NCBI GenBank assembly: GCA_050996575.1 | Contig: JBPCRS010000223.1 | Location: 1 to 20,356 of the forward strand | Source of the DNA: DASUSH01 sp050996575 | GTDB lineage: Bacteria; Actinomycetota; Thermoleophilia; Solirubrobacterales; 70-9 | Length of the DNA: 20,356 nucleotides | Direction of reading: 5' to 3' | In this document: in pieces, positions 7,761-14,906 of the stretch | Numbering within the stretch: position 1 is the first letter of the stretch | Layout of the letters: every line of letters starts with the position of its first letter | Program-made: the position numbers and the translations under genes | Notes under the pieces: generated by a model | Databases searched by the model: none | The model's input: only the letters and a program-made list of their open reading frames with translations | Told to the model about the DNA's origin: nothing

Positions 7761-8278
7761 CCCTGCGCGACTTCGGCCCCAATGACGCCGGGGCGGTCGA
7801 GCGCTGGTTCAACGACGGCAAGGTGACCGAGAACATGATGGAGGTCCGGCAGTCGTTCACCGCCGAGGAGGCGGCGGGCTGGGTCGAACGGGCGATGCGG
7901 ACCGAAGGCGCCGATCGCAAGTGGGCGGTGCTGCTCGCCGATCGGGACGAGCCGGTCGGCTTCACCGCGCTCTACGGGATCGGCGGCCAGCTCGCCCCCG
8001 AGCTTGGCTGCGTGATCGCCGACCCCGCCGCCTGGGGGCGCGGCGTCGGCCGCGAGGCCGAGCGGCTCACCCTGAGCCTCGCCTTTGACGAGCTCGGCGC
8101 CCACCGCGTCTACGGACGGATACCGGCGACGAACGAGGCGGCGAAGGGCGTAGTCACCTGGCTCGGCTGGAAGCACGAGGGGACGATGCGCGAGCACATC
8201 CGCCGGCCCGACGGGACGCTGATCGACTGCGAGGTCTGGGGGGTCACGGCGGGCGACTGGGCCGAACGTTGGAGCTGA
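7736..8278 (+). CDS. GNAT family N-acetyltransferase (RimJ/RimL-like), 180 aa
   Basis: Full-length GNAT domain: VTLRDFGPNDAGAVERWFND opens strand 1 and helix 1, GFTALYGI (75-82) and ELGCVIADPAAWGRGVGREA (89-108) carry the pyrophosphate-binding loop W-G-R-G-V-G, and the C-terminal TNEAAKGVVTWLGWKHEGTMREHI (132-155) is typical of RimJ/RimL and amino-sugar acetyltransferases. In this position it more likely acetylates an amino sugar (as WecD/PseH-type enzymes do) than a ribosomal protein; that is inference from neighbours. It overlaps the sugar transferase by 25 bp and the next gene by 10 bp. Confidence 0.85.
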   Translation: MGEPATGVTLRDFGPNDAGAVERWFNDGKVTENMMEVRQSFTAEEAAGWVERAMRTEGADRKWAVLLADRDEPVGFTALYGIGGQLAPELGCVIADPAAWGRGVGREAERLTLSLAFDELGAHRVYGRIPATNEAAKGVVTWLGWKHEGTMREHIRRPDGTLIDCEVWGVTAGDWAERWS

Positions 8279-9219
8279 TCGCCCGTGCCGAGCTGATCGC
8301 CGACGGTGGAGCCGCGGCCCGCTCGGAGGAGTTCTTTCGCTGCCGGCCATATCTCGACGCCGAGGGGACCAGCCACACGCTGCGCATCGAGACCTCCGGC
8401 GCACCGCTCGTAGCACCGCTCCTCGTCCGCGACATCCCCGAGGGCGCCGGCCTCGACGCGGTCTCGCCCTACGGCTACCCGGGGATCGTCCGCGAAGACG
8501 GCGCGGCCCCGACCGAGGTGCTCGATCCGGCCACCGTCGACTGGTCATCGACCGGCCTCGTCAGTTTCTTCCTGCGCTCGACCGCGACCGGCCCCCACGC
8601 CCTCGCCGCCGCCGAGCGCTCGACCCTGCAGATCTCCGACCCGGCCGGGAAGCGAAAGTCGCGGATGAGCGACCGCCAGCAGATCCGCCGCAACGAGGCG
8701 GCGGGCTACGCGACCGAAATCTTGCCCGGCCCCGAGGCGAGCGAGGATTGGCGAGCGGGATTTCGCCGCGCCTACGAGCAGACGATGGTCCGCAGCGAGG
8801 CGTCGCAGTGCTACTTCTTCGAGCGCGAGTGGTTCGACTCGGTCTTCTCGAGCCCGCGGACCTGGCTCGTCGTCGTCAACGCTCCCGAGGACGGCGGCAT
8901 CGCCGCGGCGTCGATCGGGGCGCTCTCCGACGGCGTCCTCCACTACTTCCTCAGCGGCACCGCCGACGAGCATCTGCGCGAGGCGCCGATGAAGAACGCG
9001 ATCGTCACCCTTCAGGATCTCTCCGACGAGCTCGGCGCACCGCTCAACCTCGGCGGCGGCCTCTCCCCGGGCGACGGGCTCGAGGAGTTCAAGCGCGGCT
9101 TCGCCAACCGCCAGGAGCCGTTTCTCACCCATGAGGTCGTCTGCGACGACCACGCCTACGAGCGCCTCTCGGCGGGCCGCGAGGCGAAGCCCGGGTTCTT
9201 CCCTGATTACCGCGCCTGA
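8269..9219 (+). CDS. FemAB/BioF2-like GNAT-fold acyltransferase, 316 aa
   Basis: A TTG start overlaps the upstream stop. AVSPYGYPG (64-72) is the conserved first-domain loop of FemAB/BioF2-like proteins. SRMSDRQQIRRNEAAGY (131-147) is the lead into the second GNAT-like domain, followed by AYEQTMVRSEASQCYFF and LHYFLSGTADEHLREAPMKNAI, which resembles the acyl-donor domain. Such enzymes transfer aminoacyl or acyl groups to peptidoglycan or exopolysaccharide precursors and are common in glycan clusters. The substrate cannot be deduced. The first usable start in the frame is the TTG, so the N-terminus is slightly uncertain. Confidence 0.75.
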   Translation: MELIARAELIADGGAAARSEEFFRCRPYLDAEGTSHTLRIETSGAPLVAPLLVRDIPEGAGLDAVSPYGYPGIVREDGAAPTEVLDPATVDWSSTGLVSFFLRSTATGPHALAAAERSTLQISDPAGKRKSRMSDRQQIRRNEAAGYATEILPGPEASEDWRAGFRRAYEQTMVRSEASQCYFFEREWFDSVFSSPRTWLVVVNAPEDGGIAAASIGALSDGVLHYFLSGTADEHLREAPMKNAIVTLQDLSDELGAPLNLGGGLSPGDGLEEFKRGFANRQEPFLTHEVVCDDHAYERLSAGREAKPGFFPDYRA

Positions 9220-9262
9220 GGGGACGCGGCCGTCAAGCGGTACCGAGCTAGACCGGAGCGAC

Positions 9263-10456
9263 CTAGCCGGGCACGACCCCGCCCGCCGGCGGAGTTTCCT
9301 CGGGCGGCGTGAAGGTGCCCGAGGCGATCTTCTCCTGGGTGATCCTGAGGATCTTCTTGATCTGCGCGCCCCCCGGGCAAGCTGTTTCGTTGAAGCGCCG
9401 GTGGCGGGTCACCTCGGCGGTCGCTACCCGAGTCCCGCTCGAGTACTTGTTGCCGGCGCCGCCCGCCGAGGTCACCTTCGAGGTGCCGAGGCCGTCGATC
9501 CCGTGCAGTGAGAGCTTCCAGGCGAGCAGGTCGGTGATCGAATCGATCGCAGGTTTCGAGAGCCCGTGGACCGTGTGGTCGCCGATCGAGGCGACTCCGA
9601 ACGTCTGCGAGTTGAAGCCGGCGGTGTGGGCGCCGATGATCGCGTTCGCCAAGCCCCCGGCGCGGCCCGCGTAGACATTGCCGAAGCGGTCGACGAGCGC
9701 GTTGTAGCCAATGTCGTTCCAGCCGTTTGAATAGCGGTGATAGCGGCAGATCGCGAGCACGACGCCCGAGGCTTCGGCCGCCGTGTAGTCGTTGGCATTG
9801 ACGGTGTGGTGAACGACCCCGGCGCGGACCTCGCCCTCGACCGGCGCCTTCGGCACGCAGTTGTTATCGGGGTCCCACTCGGTCCGATTGACGACGTCGA
9901 ACGGGGCCTCGCCGGTCGCGCTCGCCGGGGCCAGGACCGACGCCACCGAGACGAAGGCGGTGTTCAGGGCTCCGCGGGCGCCGTTCAGGGCGCGGTCGCC
10001 CGCCGTCGCGTCGCCGCTGACGTTGACATAGCCGATCTCGCCACGCGGCGCCTCGCCGCGGCTGCGAATCTGAAGCTCGTCCGAGCCGCCGGTCCAGACG
10101 GGCTCGCGGCTATTGGTCTCGACCCAGCGGCTCCAATCCCCGCCTACGAGGCGGGCGCGGACCTCGACCGGCTCGCCGGCGCCGGTCAGGCCGACGAGGT
10201 CGAAGCGCTTCGGCGCGACGATCGGCTCGGTCAGGTACCGAACCGGGCCCTCGTCTGCGTGCCCGCCGGCCGAGCGCCGTGACTCCCGCCGCGGGAGCTC
10301 AGGTGAACTCGGCACCGCCTGCTCGAAGTTGACCGGCTCGGGGACGAAGGGGCCGAGCGAGATCGCCGGCGCCGCCGCCCAGACCAGCCCCGCGATCGCT
10401 GCGACCCCGGCCATCCGAACGGCAATGCGTACGTTCCTTCGCAGATTGCTTGCCAT
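9263..10456 (-). CDS. Secreted N-acetylmuramoyl-L-alanine amidase (PGRP/amidase-2 fold), 397 aa
   Basis: An N-terminal signal peptide or anchor (Arg-rich start, then hydrophobic 14-34) precedes a linker region and a beta-rich domain (about 70-150). The amidase-2/PGRP domain spans about 185-375: VVNRTEW (188-194), GVVHHTVNANDY (213-224; Zn ligand His), ICRYHRYSNGWNDIGYN (236-252; catalytic Tyr), GAHTAGFNSQTFGV (275-288), and RHRRFNETACPG (351-362; second Zn His and Cys). It should cut the amide between muramic acid and L-Ala in peptidoglycan outside the membrane. It converges with the FemAB-like gene (43-bp gap, no clear terminator). An unusual 150-bp leader lies upstream. Confidence 0.9.
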   Translation of the reverse strand: MASNLRRNVRIAVRMAGVAAIAGLVWAAAPAISLGPFVPEPVNFEQAVPSSPELPRRESRRSAGGHADEGPVRYLTEPIVAPKRFDLVGLTGAGEPVEVRARLVGGDWSRWVETNSREPVWTGGSDELQIRSRGEAPRGEIGYVNVSGDATAGDRALNGARGALNTAFVSVASVLAPASATGEAPFDVVNRTEWDPDNNCVPKAPVEGEVRAGVVHHTVNANDYTAAEASGVVLAICRYHRYSNGWNDIGYNALVDRFGNVYAGRAGGLANAIIGAHTAGFNSQTFGVASIGDHTVHGLSKPAIDSITDLLAWKLSLHGIDGLGTSKVTSAGGAGNKYSSGTRVATAEVTRHRRFNETACPGGAQIKKILRITQEKIASGTFTPPEETPPAGGVVPG

Positions 10457-10472
10457 CTCTTAAGACAACAAC

Positions 10473-10510
10473 CGACTCGCGCCTAGGTTGCGGCCCTTTG
10501 GGAAGAGTCG
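10473..10510 (-). other. Possible structured 5' leader of the amidase gene
   Basis: Arms CGACTC (10473-10478) and GAGTCG (10505-10510) pair around 26 nt that include an inner CCC-TTT-GGG hairpin. Amidase genes of Actinobacteria are sometimes under riboswitch control (ydaO/c-di-AMP class), but I do not recognise a known consensus here. Start codon 10456 has no evident Shine-Dalgarno sequence. Confidence 0.25.
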
Positions 10511-10548
10511 CAGAAACACCTAAATAGCTGGCATGCTGTGCCTGAGAG

Positions 10549-10566
10549 CTGCACGAACCTGTGCAG
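10549..10566. repeat. 6-bp inverted repeat (CTGCAC/GTGCAG)
   Basis: Perfect arms 10549-10554 and 10561-10566 surround a 6-nt loop, 8 bp from the larger palindrome at 10575-10597. It may be part of the same intergenic structural element. Confidence 0.4.
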
Positions 10567-10574
10567 AATCCAAC

Positions 10575-10597
10575 CTAAAGGGGACAGTCCCCTTTAG
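10575..10597. terminator. 10-bp perfect palindrome with 3-nt loop; terminator or REP-like unit
   Basis: Arms CTAAAGGGGA (10575-10584) and TCCCCTTTAG (10588-10597) pair perfectly around CAG, 9 bp past the stop of the minus-strand DUF3105 gene. This is the right place for a terminator, although the following bases are T-rich only in part. The GGGGAC-AG-TCCCC core also resembles palindromes scattered in many bacterial genomes and associated with REP/RAYT systems; no transposase is in the window. Confidence 0.55.
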
Positions 10598-10606
10598 ATT
10601 TGCGGT

Positions 10607-11356
10607 CTAGAAAGGGACCGATTCGGGGCCCTGGCCGCGGAAGGTGTCGCGGAAGGCGCGGATCGCGTCGAGCACCTCGGGGTCGTAGGTGTCGCAGGCG
10701 AGGAGGTTTGTCCAGGCCGACACCGCGACCTCGTAGTCCATATCGGGGTTGGGGAACATCAGCATCCCCTGCTGGTCCTCGTCGAAGAGGCCCTTGAGCG
10801 CGAGCTGCTCGTCCTCCGGGAGGTCGGGCGAGTAGTGGATCTCGGTCCGGCCGTGCTCGAGTGAGTGGGTCGAGTTGATCGGTTCCGGGTACTCGAGATA
10901 GGCGCCGTCGGCCAAATTCTCGGGTGAGTGGTCGCCGGAGTTCGGCGGGCTCGTCTTGTAGTCGGGAGTCTTCGCATCGGGCTCGATGTGGGTACTGCCC
11001 TCGTCCTCGAGGTCGAGCATCAGCTCGCAACCGGCGGCCTCGGCGGCGAGCTCGAGGTCGGCCTGCTCGACCGGCGGCGGTGCCGTGCCCTCGCGTTCGT
11101 CGAGCTCGATCGCCGGCGGCACCCGGAAGCCGGTATTGGGGTCAAAGCCGGCGGCCTCGTTCGCCTCGGCTTCCTCGCTCGACGCGTCGCCGCCGGCGAT
11201 GATCGCGACGACAATTCCGGCGAGCACGAGCGCGCCGAGCAACCCGGCGACGAAGTAGCCGAGCAGCAGGCGCTTGCGATCGTCGCCGGAGACGCGGCTC
11301 TCGGCGGCAAGCCGTTCGGCGCGAAGGCGCTCCCTCTCTTCCTTGCGATCGGCCAT
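10607..11356 (-). CDS. DUF3105 protein, membrane-anchored, 249 aa
   Basis: A highly charged N-terminus (MADRKEERERLRAERLAAESR) is followed by one transmembrane helix (about 30-55) and an exported C-terminal DUF3105 domain (about 105-249). Conserved features shared with the upstream paralog are Cys110 and Cys221 (a likely disulfide), PPNSGDH (137-143), LADGAYLEYP, THSLEHGR (163-170) and the C-terminal FRDTFRGQGPESVPF. The repeated His residues (143, 164, 168) could bind a metal; that is inference. It starts 3 bp after the upstream gene's stop and has no separate Shine-Dalgarno sequence, so the pair is probably translationally coupled. Function unknown. Confidence 0.85.
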   Translation of the reverse strand: MADRKEERERLRAERLAAESRVSGDDRKRLLLGYFVAGLLGALVLAGIVVAIIAGGDASSEEAEANEAAGFDPNTGFRVPPAIELDEREGTAPPPVEQADLELAAEAAGCELMLDLEDEGSTHIEPDAKTPDYKTSPPNSGDHSPENLADGAYLEYPEPINSTHSLEHGRTEIHYSPDLPEDEQLALKGLFDEDQQGMLMFPNPDMDYEVAVSAWTNLLACDTYDPEVLDAIRAFRDTFRGQGPESVPF

Positions 11357-11359
11357 CGG

Positions 11360-12079
11360 CTAGAGCGGCACCGCTTCCGGGCCGTTGCCGCGAAACTCGT
11401 CGCGGAAGCTCCGGACCACGTCGAGGACGCCGCCGTCATAGAGGCCGCAACCGACGAAGTTCGTCCAGGCAGCCGCGGCGACCTGGTAGGGCATGTCGGG
11501 GTAGGGGGTCAGGATCATTCCGTCGGGGTCCTCCTCGAACGCGCCCTTGAGCGCGAGCTGGTCCTCCTCGGGCAGGTCGGGCTGGTAGAGGATCACGACC
11601 CGGCCGTGCTCGAGCGAGTGCACGAAGTATCGCGGCTGGGGGGTATCGAGGTAGGCGCCGTCGGCAAGTGGAACCGCATCGTGGGAGCCCGAGGTCGGCG
11701 GAGCGGTGTCGTACTCCGCCTCCTCCTTGGCGGGGATGTGCTCGTTGCCCTCGTCCTTGAGATCGAGCTCGAGCTGACAGGCGGCGTCATCGGCGGCCTG
11801 CTCGAGATCGTCGGTCTCCTGCTCGGGGGGCGCGGTGCCCTGGCGGTCGTCGGGCTCGAGGCCGCTGGCGTCACCGGTGCCGAGGTCGATGAATGCGCTG
11901 CCCCCTGCCGCGGCGGCCGCGTCGCCAGTCCCGGTGGCCCCCGTCGTCGAAGTCGTCGACGTGGTGCTCGTCGTCGTGCTCGTCGCCACCGTCGGCTCGT
12001 CATCGCCACCGCAGGCGGCAAGCGTTGTCACGGCGACGCAGGCGACGGCCGCGAACAGGAATCGAGCGGTCCCTGGCAC
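11360..12079 (-). CDS. DUF3105 lipoprotein, 239 aa
   Basis: I chose the GTG at 12079 because it directly precedes a short lipoprotein signal (RFLFAAVACVAVTTLAAC; lipobox L-A-A-C with Cys23), and because a -10-like TACCCT lies 7 nt upstream. The longer upstream reading is Arg/Gly/Ala noise antisense to the hydrolase gene. After the lipid anchor comes a low-complexity Thr/Ser linker (about 30-50), then the DUF3105 domain with PPTSGSHD, LADGAYLDTP, VHSLEHGR and FRDEFRGNGPEAVPL. It is a clear paralog of the next gene, from tandem duplication, with a different anchor. Function unknown; exported and attached to the membrane surface. Confidence 0.85.
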   Translation of the reverse strand: MPGTARFLFAAVACVAVTTLAACGGDDEPTVATSTTTSTTSTTSTTGATGTGDAAAAAGGSAFIDLGTGDASGLEPDDRQGTAPPEQETDDLEQAADDAACQLELDLKDEGNEHIPAKEEAEYDTAPPTSGSHDAVPLADGAYLDTPQPRYFVHSLEHGRVVILYQPDLPEEDQLALKGAFEEDPDGMILTPYPDMPYQVAAAAWTNFVGCGLYDGGVLDVVRSFRDEFRGNGPEAVPL

Positions 12080-12086
12080 GCGCGGC

Positions 12087-12092
12087 AGGGTA
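12087..12092 (-). promoter_or_regulatory. -10 box (TACCCT) for the DUF3105 operon
   Basis: TACCCT on the minus strand ends 7 nt before the GTG start of the lipoprotein gene, which fits a leaderless transcript. It supports the GTG choice. No good -35 was seen. Confidence 0.45.
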
Positions 12093-12129
12093 TTGGATGC
12101 ATTTTTCGCGTCGCCTAAAAGGCGGTGGC

Positions 12130-13008
12130 TCAGGCGTCGGCGACGGCCTGCGGCGGCTGCCCGTTGCCGCCGGGTGCGTCGCCGGCCCGCTTCGCTCGCG
12201 CCGCCGCCAGCTCCGGCGCCTCCCAGACCTCGGTCAGGAAGGCGGCGAGCTCGTCGTTCAGCCGACGCGGGTTGAGCCGCCACTCGAGAATCGAGTTGGC
12301 GTTGATCAAGCGGGCGTTCGGCATCTCGTCGGCGAGCATGCCGGAGTCCGAGAACGGGTGCAGCGGATCGCCGGAATGGCCGACGACGATCGCCGCCGGC
12401 TCGAAGCCGACGCGCTCGGAGTGCGGCGGGCAGGTGCGCTCGATCAGCAGACCCTCGAGCACCGCGAGCGAGGGCCCGGGCTCCTGTCGCACCCAGTCGA
12501 GGCCGACGTCGACGAGCGTCACCGTCCGCGGGATCCGCTGGGTGAGCACCGAGACCAGCCGCAGCGGCACACGCCCGAACCGGAGCGTCGCCATCACCGG
12601 CGTGAAGATCATCGCGACCGCGAGCAGCGCATTGTCGAGCACCGGCATCTCGATGAACAGGCCGCGGACCCGGTCAGGATGGCGGGCCGTGAGCTCGAGG
12701 CTGACGTTGGCGCCGAGCGAGGTGCCGCCGATCACCGCCTCGTCGAGGCCGAGATGGTCGAGCAGCGCCGCGAGCTGGTCGGCGAAACTCGACATTCCGT
12801 AGAGCTGGACGTCGATTGGCCGATCCGAGCGACCGTGGCCGAGCAGGTCGACGCAGATCACCCGATGCCCGCGCGCCGCCATCTCCGGCCCGAGCCCGTC
12901 GTACATTCGCCTGTTCATCAACAGGCCGTGGGTGAGCACGAGCACGCGGTCGCCCGCCCCATATTCGTCGTAGGTGATCCTGTGGCTGCGGTACTCGAAG
13001 CTGCCCAT
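12130..13008 (-). CDS. Alpha/beta hydrolase fold protein with an atypical catalytic triad, 292 aa
   Basis: Classical fold: LVLTHGLLMNRRMYDGL (23-39, oxyanion HG), VICVDLLGHGRSDRP (50-64), and the nucleophile elbow GGTSLGA (94-100, Ser97). A cap region follows (about 120-195), then IVVGHSGDPLHPFSD (207-221) with the presumed acid Asp214. Where a GH motif normally gives the catalytic His, the sequence reads NANSILEWRLNPRRL (236-250), with no His. The C-terminal 25 residues are low-complexity Ala/Gly/Pro. It may be an esterase with a displaced His or a non-hydrolytic relative. It lies 18 bp downstream of metF, with a TAGACT -10-like box overlapping the metF stop. Confidence 0.82.
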   Translation of the reverse strand: MGSFEYRSHRITYDEYGAGDRVLVLTHGLLMNRRMYDGLGPEMAARGHRVICVDLLGHGRSDRPIDVQLYGMSSFADQLAALLDHLGLDEAVIGGTSLGANVSLELTARHPDRVRGLFIEMPVLDNALLAVAMIFTPVMATLRFGRVPLRLVSVLTQRIPRTVTLVDVGLDWVRQEPGPSLAVLEGLLIERTCPPHSERVGFEPAAIVVGHSGDPLHPFSDSGMLADEMPNARLINANSILEWRLNPRRLNDELAAFLTEVWEAPELAAARAKRAGDAPGGNGQPPQAVADA

Positions 13009-13023
13009 AAGAAACGGACCGGC

Positions 13024-13029
13024 AGTCTA
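13024..13029 (-). promoter_or_regulatory. Candidate internal -10 box (TAGACT) for the hydrolase gene
   Basis: TAGACT on the minus strand includes the metF stop codon and ends 15 nt before the hydrolase ATG. This would give a very short leader and allow expression independent of metF. Confidence 0.35.
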
Positions 13030-13950
13030 AGTACTGGCGCTGACGCCAGGCCGAGCCTGGCTCGGAGCCCGCTCCCAGGGTCGCCCGACGCGCAGCGCCG
13101 AGAGCACCGCGCGGGTCGGCCCGGCGCGGTTGACGGTGTAGAAGTGGATCCCGGGGGCGCCGCCGGAGAGCAGCTCCTCGCACTGGCGGGTTGCGTAGGC
13201 GATGCCGAACTCGGCCTCGGCCTGCTCGTCACCCCCCAGCGACTCCATCGCCTCGATGATCGCCTCGGGGAGGTTGGCGTCGCAGTTGCCGCAGAACCGT
13301 CGCACCTGGCCGAGGCTGAGGATTGGCACGATGCCGGGGATCACCGGGACATCGATACCGGCACGGCGGACGTCGTCGACGAAGTCGAAGTAGACGCGAT
13401 TGTCGAAGAAGAGCTGGGTGATCAGGAAACGCGCGCCGGCGTCGACCTTCGTCTTCAGATAGTCGAGGTCGGCCTCGGCGCTCGCCGCCTCGGGGTGGAC
13501 CTCGGGGAAGCAGGAGCCGCCGAGCGAGAAATCGAAGCGCTCGGAGGCGAATCTGGCGAGCTCGGTCGCCGATGAGAAGCCGCCCTCGGCGCTGACGAAC
13601 TCGCTCTCGCCCTTCGGCGGGTCGCCGCGCAGGGCGAAGACGTTCTCGATCCCGGCGGCCTCGATCCGGCGCAGCATCTCCTCGATCCCCTCGGCGGTCT
13701 CGCCGACGCAGCTCAAGTGGGCCATCGTCTCGACCCCGAGCTCGTTCTTCAGCCGCGAGCAGATCTCAAGCGTGCCGTCGCGGGTCGCGCCGCCGGCTCC
13801 GTAGGTGACCGAGACATAATCGGGCTCGAGAGCACGCAGCACCTCGACCGCCTTCCAGAGGTTCTCGACGCCCTCAGGGGTGCGTGGCGGGAAGAACTCG
13901 AACGAGAAGACGGGCTCGCCCTTGGCGGTCAGGATCTCGTCGATCCGCAT
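13027..13950 (-). CDS. metF: 5,10-methylenetetrahydrofolate reductase
   Basis: A complete MTHFR TIM barrel of bacterial length (307 aa). FSFEFFPPRT (15-24) holds the catalytic Glu18. VSVTYGAGGATRDGT (46-60), AHLSCVG (77-83), NVFALRGDPPKG (102-113), GSCFPEVHPEA and KVDAGARFLITQLFFDN are the FAD- and folate-binding signatures. The C-terminus has GAPGIHFYTVNRAGPTRAVL. It reduces methylene-THF to methyl-THF in the cytosol for methionine synthesis. It is divergent from the transporter gene. A -10-like TACCAT lies 6 nt before the ATG with no Shine-Dalgarno sequence, so it is probably leaderless. Confidence 0.96.
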   Translation of the reverse strand: MRIDEILTAKGEPVFSFEFFPPRTPEGVENLWKAVEVLRALEPDYVSVTYGAGGATRDGTLEICSRLKNELGVETMAHLSCVGETAEGIEEMLRRIEAAGIENVFALRGDPPKGESEFVSAEGGFSSATELARFASERFDFSLGGSCFPEVHPEAASAEADLDYLKTKVDAGARFLITQLFFDNRVYFDFVDDVRRAGIDVPVIPGIVPILSLGQVRRFCGNCDANLPEAIIEAMESLGGDEQAEAEFGIAYATRQCEELLSGGAPGIHFYTVNRAGPTRAVLSALRVGRPWERAPSQARPGVSAST

Positions 13951-13956
13951 GTGAGG

Positions 13957-13986
13957 ATGGTAGGGAGCGGCGAGTCCACGGGTCCA
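13957..13986 (-). promoter_or_regulatory. metF promoter: TACCAT -10 with TGGACC -35-like
   Basis: On the minus strand TACCAT (13957-13962) ends 6 nt before the metF ATG. TGGACC (13981-13986) lies 18 bp further upstream and matches TTGACA at four of six positions. Confidence 0.45.
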
Positions 13987-13993
13987 CGTCGCT

Positions 13994-13999
13994 TAGGGT
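13994..13999 (+). promoter_or_regulatory. -10 box (TAGGGT) for the BASS transporter gene
   Basis: TAGGGT ends 9 nt before the GTG start at 14009. The 58-bp metF/transporter gap therefore holds back-to-back promoters. Confidence 0.42.
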
Positions 14000-14008
14000 C
14001 AGCAGCTC

Positions 14009-14884
14009 GTGGAGGACCAATCGGTAGCAACTCTCGTGATCCTGCCCGCGGCCGTCGCCGTGATCATGGTCTCGCTCGGGCTCGGCCTGACCCCGGCCGA
14101 TTTCAAGCGGATCGTCACCTACCCGCGCGGCGTCGCGATCGGCCTCGTCAACTTGCTGCTGATCTCGCCCCTGCTCGCCTTCGGCATGGCCGAGGTCTTC
14201 GCCCTGCCGGCGGCGCTTGCCGTCGGCCTCGTTCTGCTCGGCGCCTCGCCGGGCGGCGCGATGGCGAACATGCTCACCCATCTCGCCCGCGGCGACGTCG
14301 CCCTCTCGGTCTCGATGACCGCGATCTCGAGCGTCTGCGCCGTGATAACCGTTCCGCTCTTCCTCGGCCTCGCCGTCGATCGCTTCGGCTCGGGTGTGAG
14401 CACCGACGTGGAGATCCTCGGCGTCGTCCTCCGAGTCTTCCTGATTACGGTCGTCCCGCTCTCGATCGGGATGACGATCCGCGCCCGGGCCCTGGATTGG
14501 ACCGAGCGCAATTACGACAGATTCCGCAGGATCGCGCTCGTCGTCTTCGTTCTCGTCGTTATCCTCGCCGTCGCCTCCGAGTACGACAAGGTCCTCGACA
14601 ACTTCACCGACGTCGCCGCGGCGACGACCGCGCTCAACCTGGCGGCGATGACGATCAGCTTTTTCGTCGCCAGGGGCGCGCGGCTAGACAACCGCCAGGC
14701 GACGGCGATCTCGATGGAGCTCGGCATCCACAACTCGTCGTTGGCGATTGCCGTCGCGGCGACCATTTCGACCGAGTTGGCGATCCCGGCGGCGGTATAC
14801 AGCTCGTTCATGTTCATCAGCGCCGGCCTGTTCGCGCGGCTGATGTTCAAGCGCAATGTCGCCGCCGAGCCCGCGCAGGCTTGA
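14009..14884 (+). CDS. Bile acid:sodium symporter (BASS/SBF) family transporter, 291 aa
   Basis: About nine or ten hydrophobic segments in a protein of family length. VSLGLGLTPADFKRI (21-35), GASPGGAMANMLTHLARGDVALSVSMTAIS (78-107) and ELGIHNSSLAIAVA (236-249) are the crossing-helix signatures of the SBF family (PF01758), including the Gly/Pro and Glu/Asn positions linked to Na+ binding. Bacterial members carry organic anions (for example pantoate or keto acids), so the true substrate is open. The GTG start is favoured by a TAGGGT -10 box 9 nt upstream; the GGAGG just after it is inside the coding sequence and too far from any later start. Confidence 0.88.
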   Translation: MEDQSVATLVILPAAVAVIMVSLGLGLTPADFKRIVTYPRGVAIGLVNLLLISPLLAFGMAEVFALPAALAVGLVLLGASPGGAMANMLTHLARGDVALSVSMTAISSVCAVITVPLFLGLAVDRFGSGVSTDVEILGVVLRVFLITVVPLSIGMTIRARALDWTERNYDRFRRIALVVFVLVVILAVASEYDKVLDNFTDVAAATTALNLAAMTISFFVARGARLDNRQATAISMELGIHNSSLAIAVAATISTELAIPAAVYSSFMFISAGLFARLMFKRNVAAEPAQA

Positions 14885-14890
14885 GGGTCG

Positions 14891-14896
14891 TAGGAT
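14891..14896 (+). promoter_or_regulatory. -10 box (TAGGAT) for the Abi-alpha-like gene
   Basis: TAGGAT ends 10 nt before the ATG at 14907, just after the transporter stop (14884). It supports starting at 14907 and not at the upstream in-frame ATG inside the transporter gene. Confidence 0.42.
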
Positions 14897-14906
14897 CGGG
14901 GCCGCG

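Noticed and set aside
9220..9262. CTAG-bounded segment between the convergent FemAB-like and amidase genes
   Set aside because: I tried to fold it as a terminator but the stem has several mismatches.
11940..12000. Trinucleotide-like CGT/GTC repeats
   Set aside because: They encode the Thr/Ser-rich stalk of the lipoprotein and are not an independent repeat element.
12080..12283. N-terminal extension of the DUF3105 lipoprotein
   Set aside because: It would bury the lipobox signal peptide behind Arg-rich noise antisense to the hydrolase; GTG 12079 gives a proper lipoprotein signal.
11893..13575. 560-residue plus-strand open frame
   Set aside because: It is antisense to the hydrolase, metF and DUF3105 genes, with composition typical of GC-rich shadow frames.
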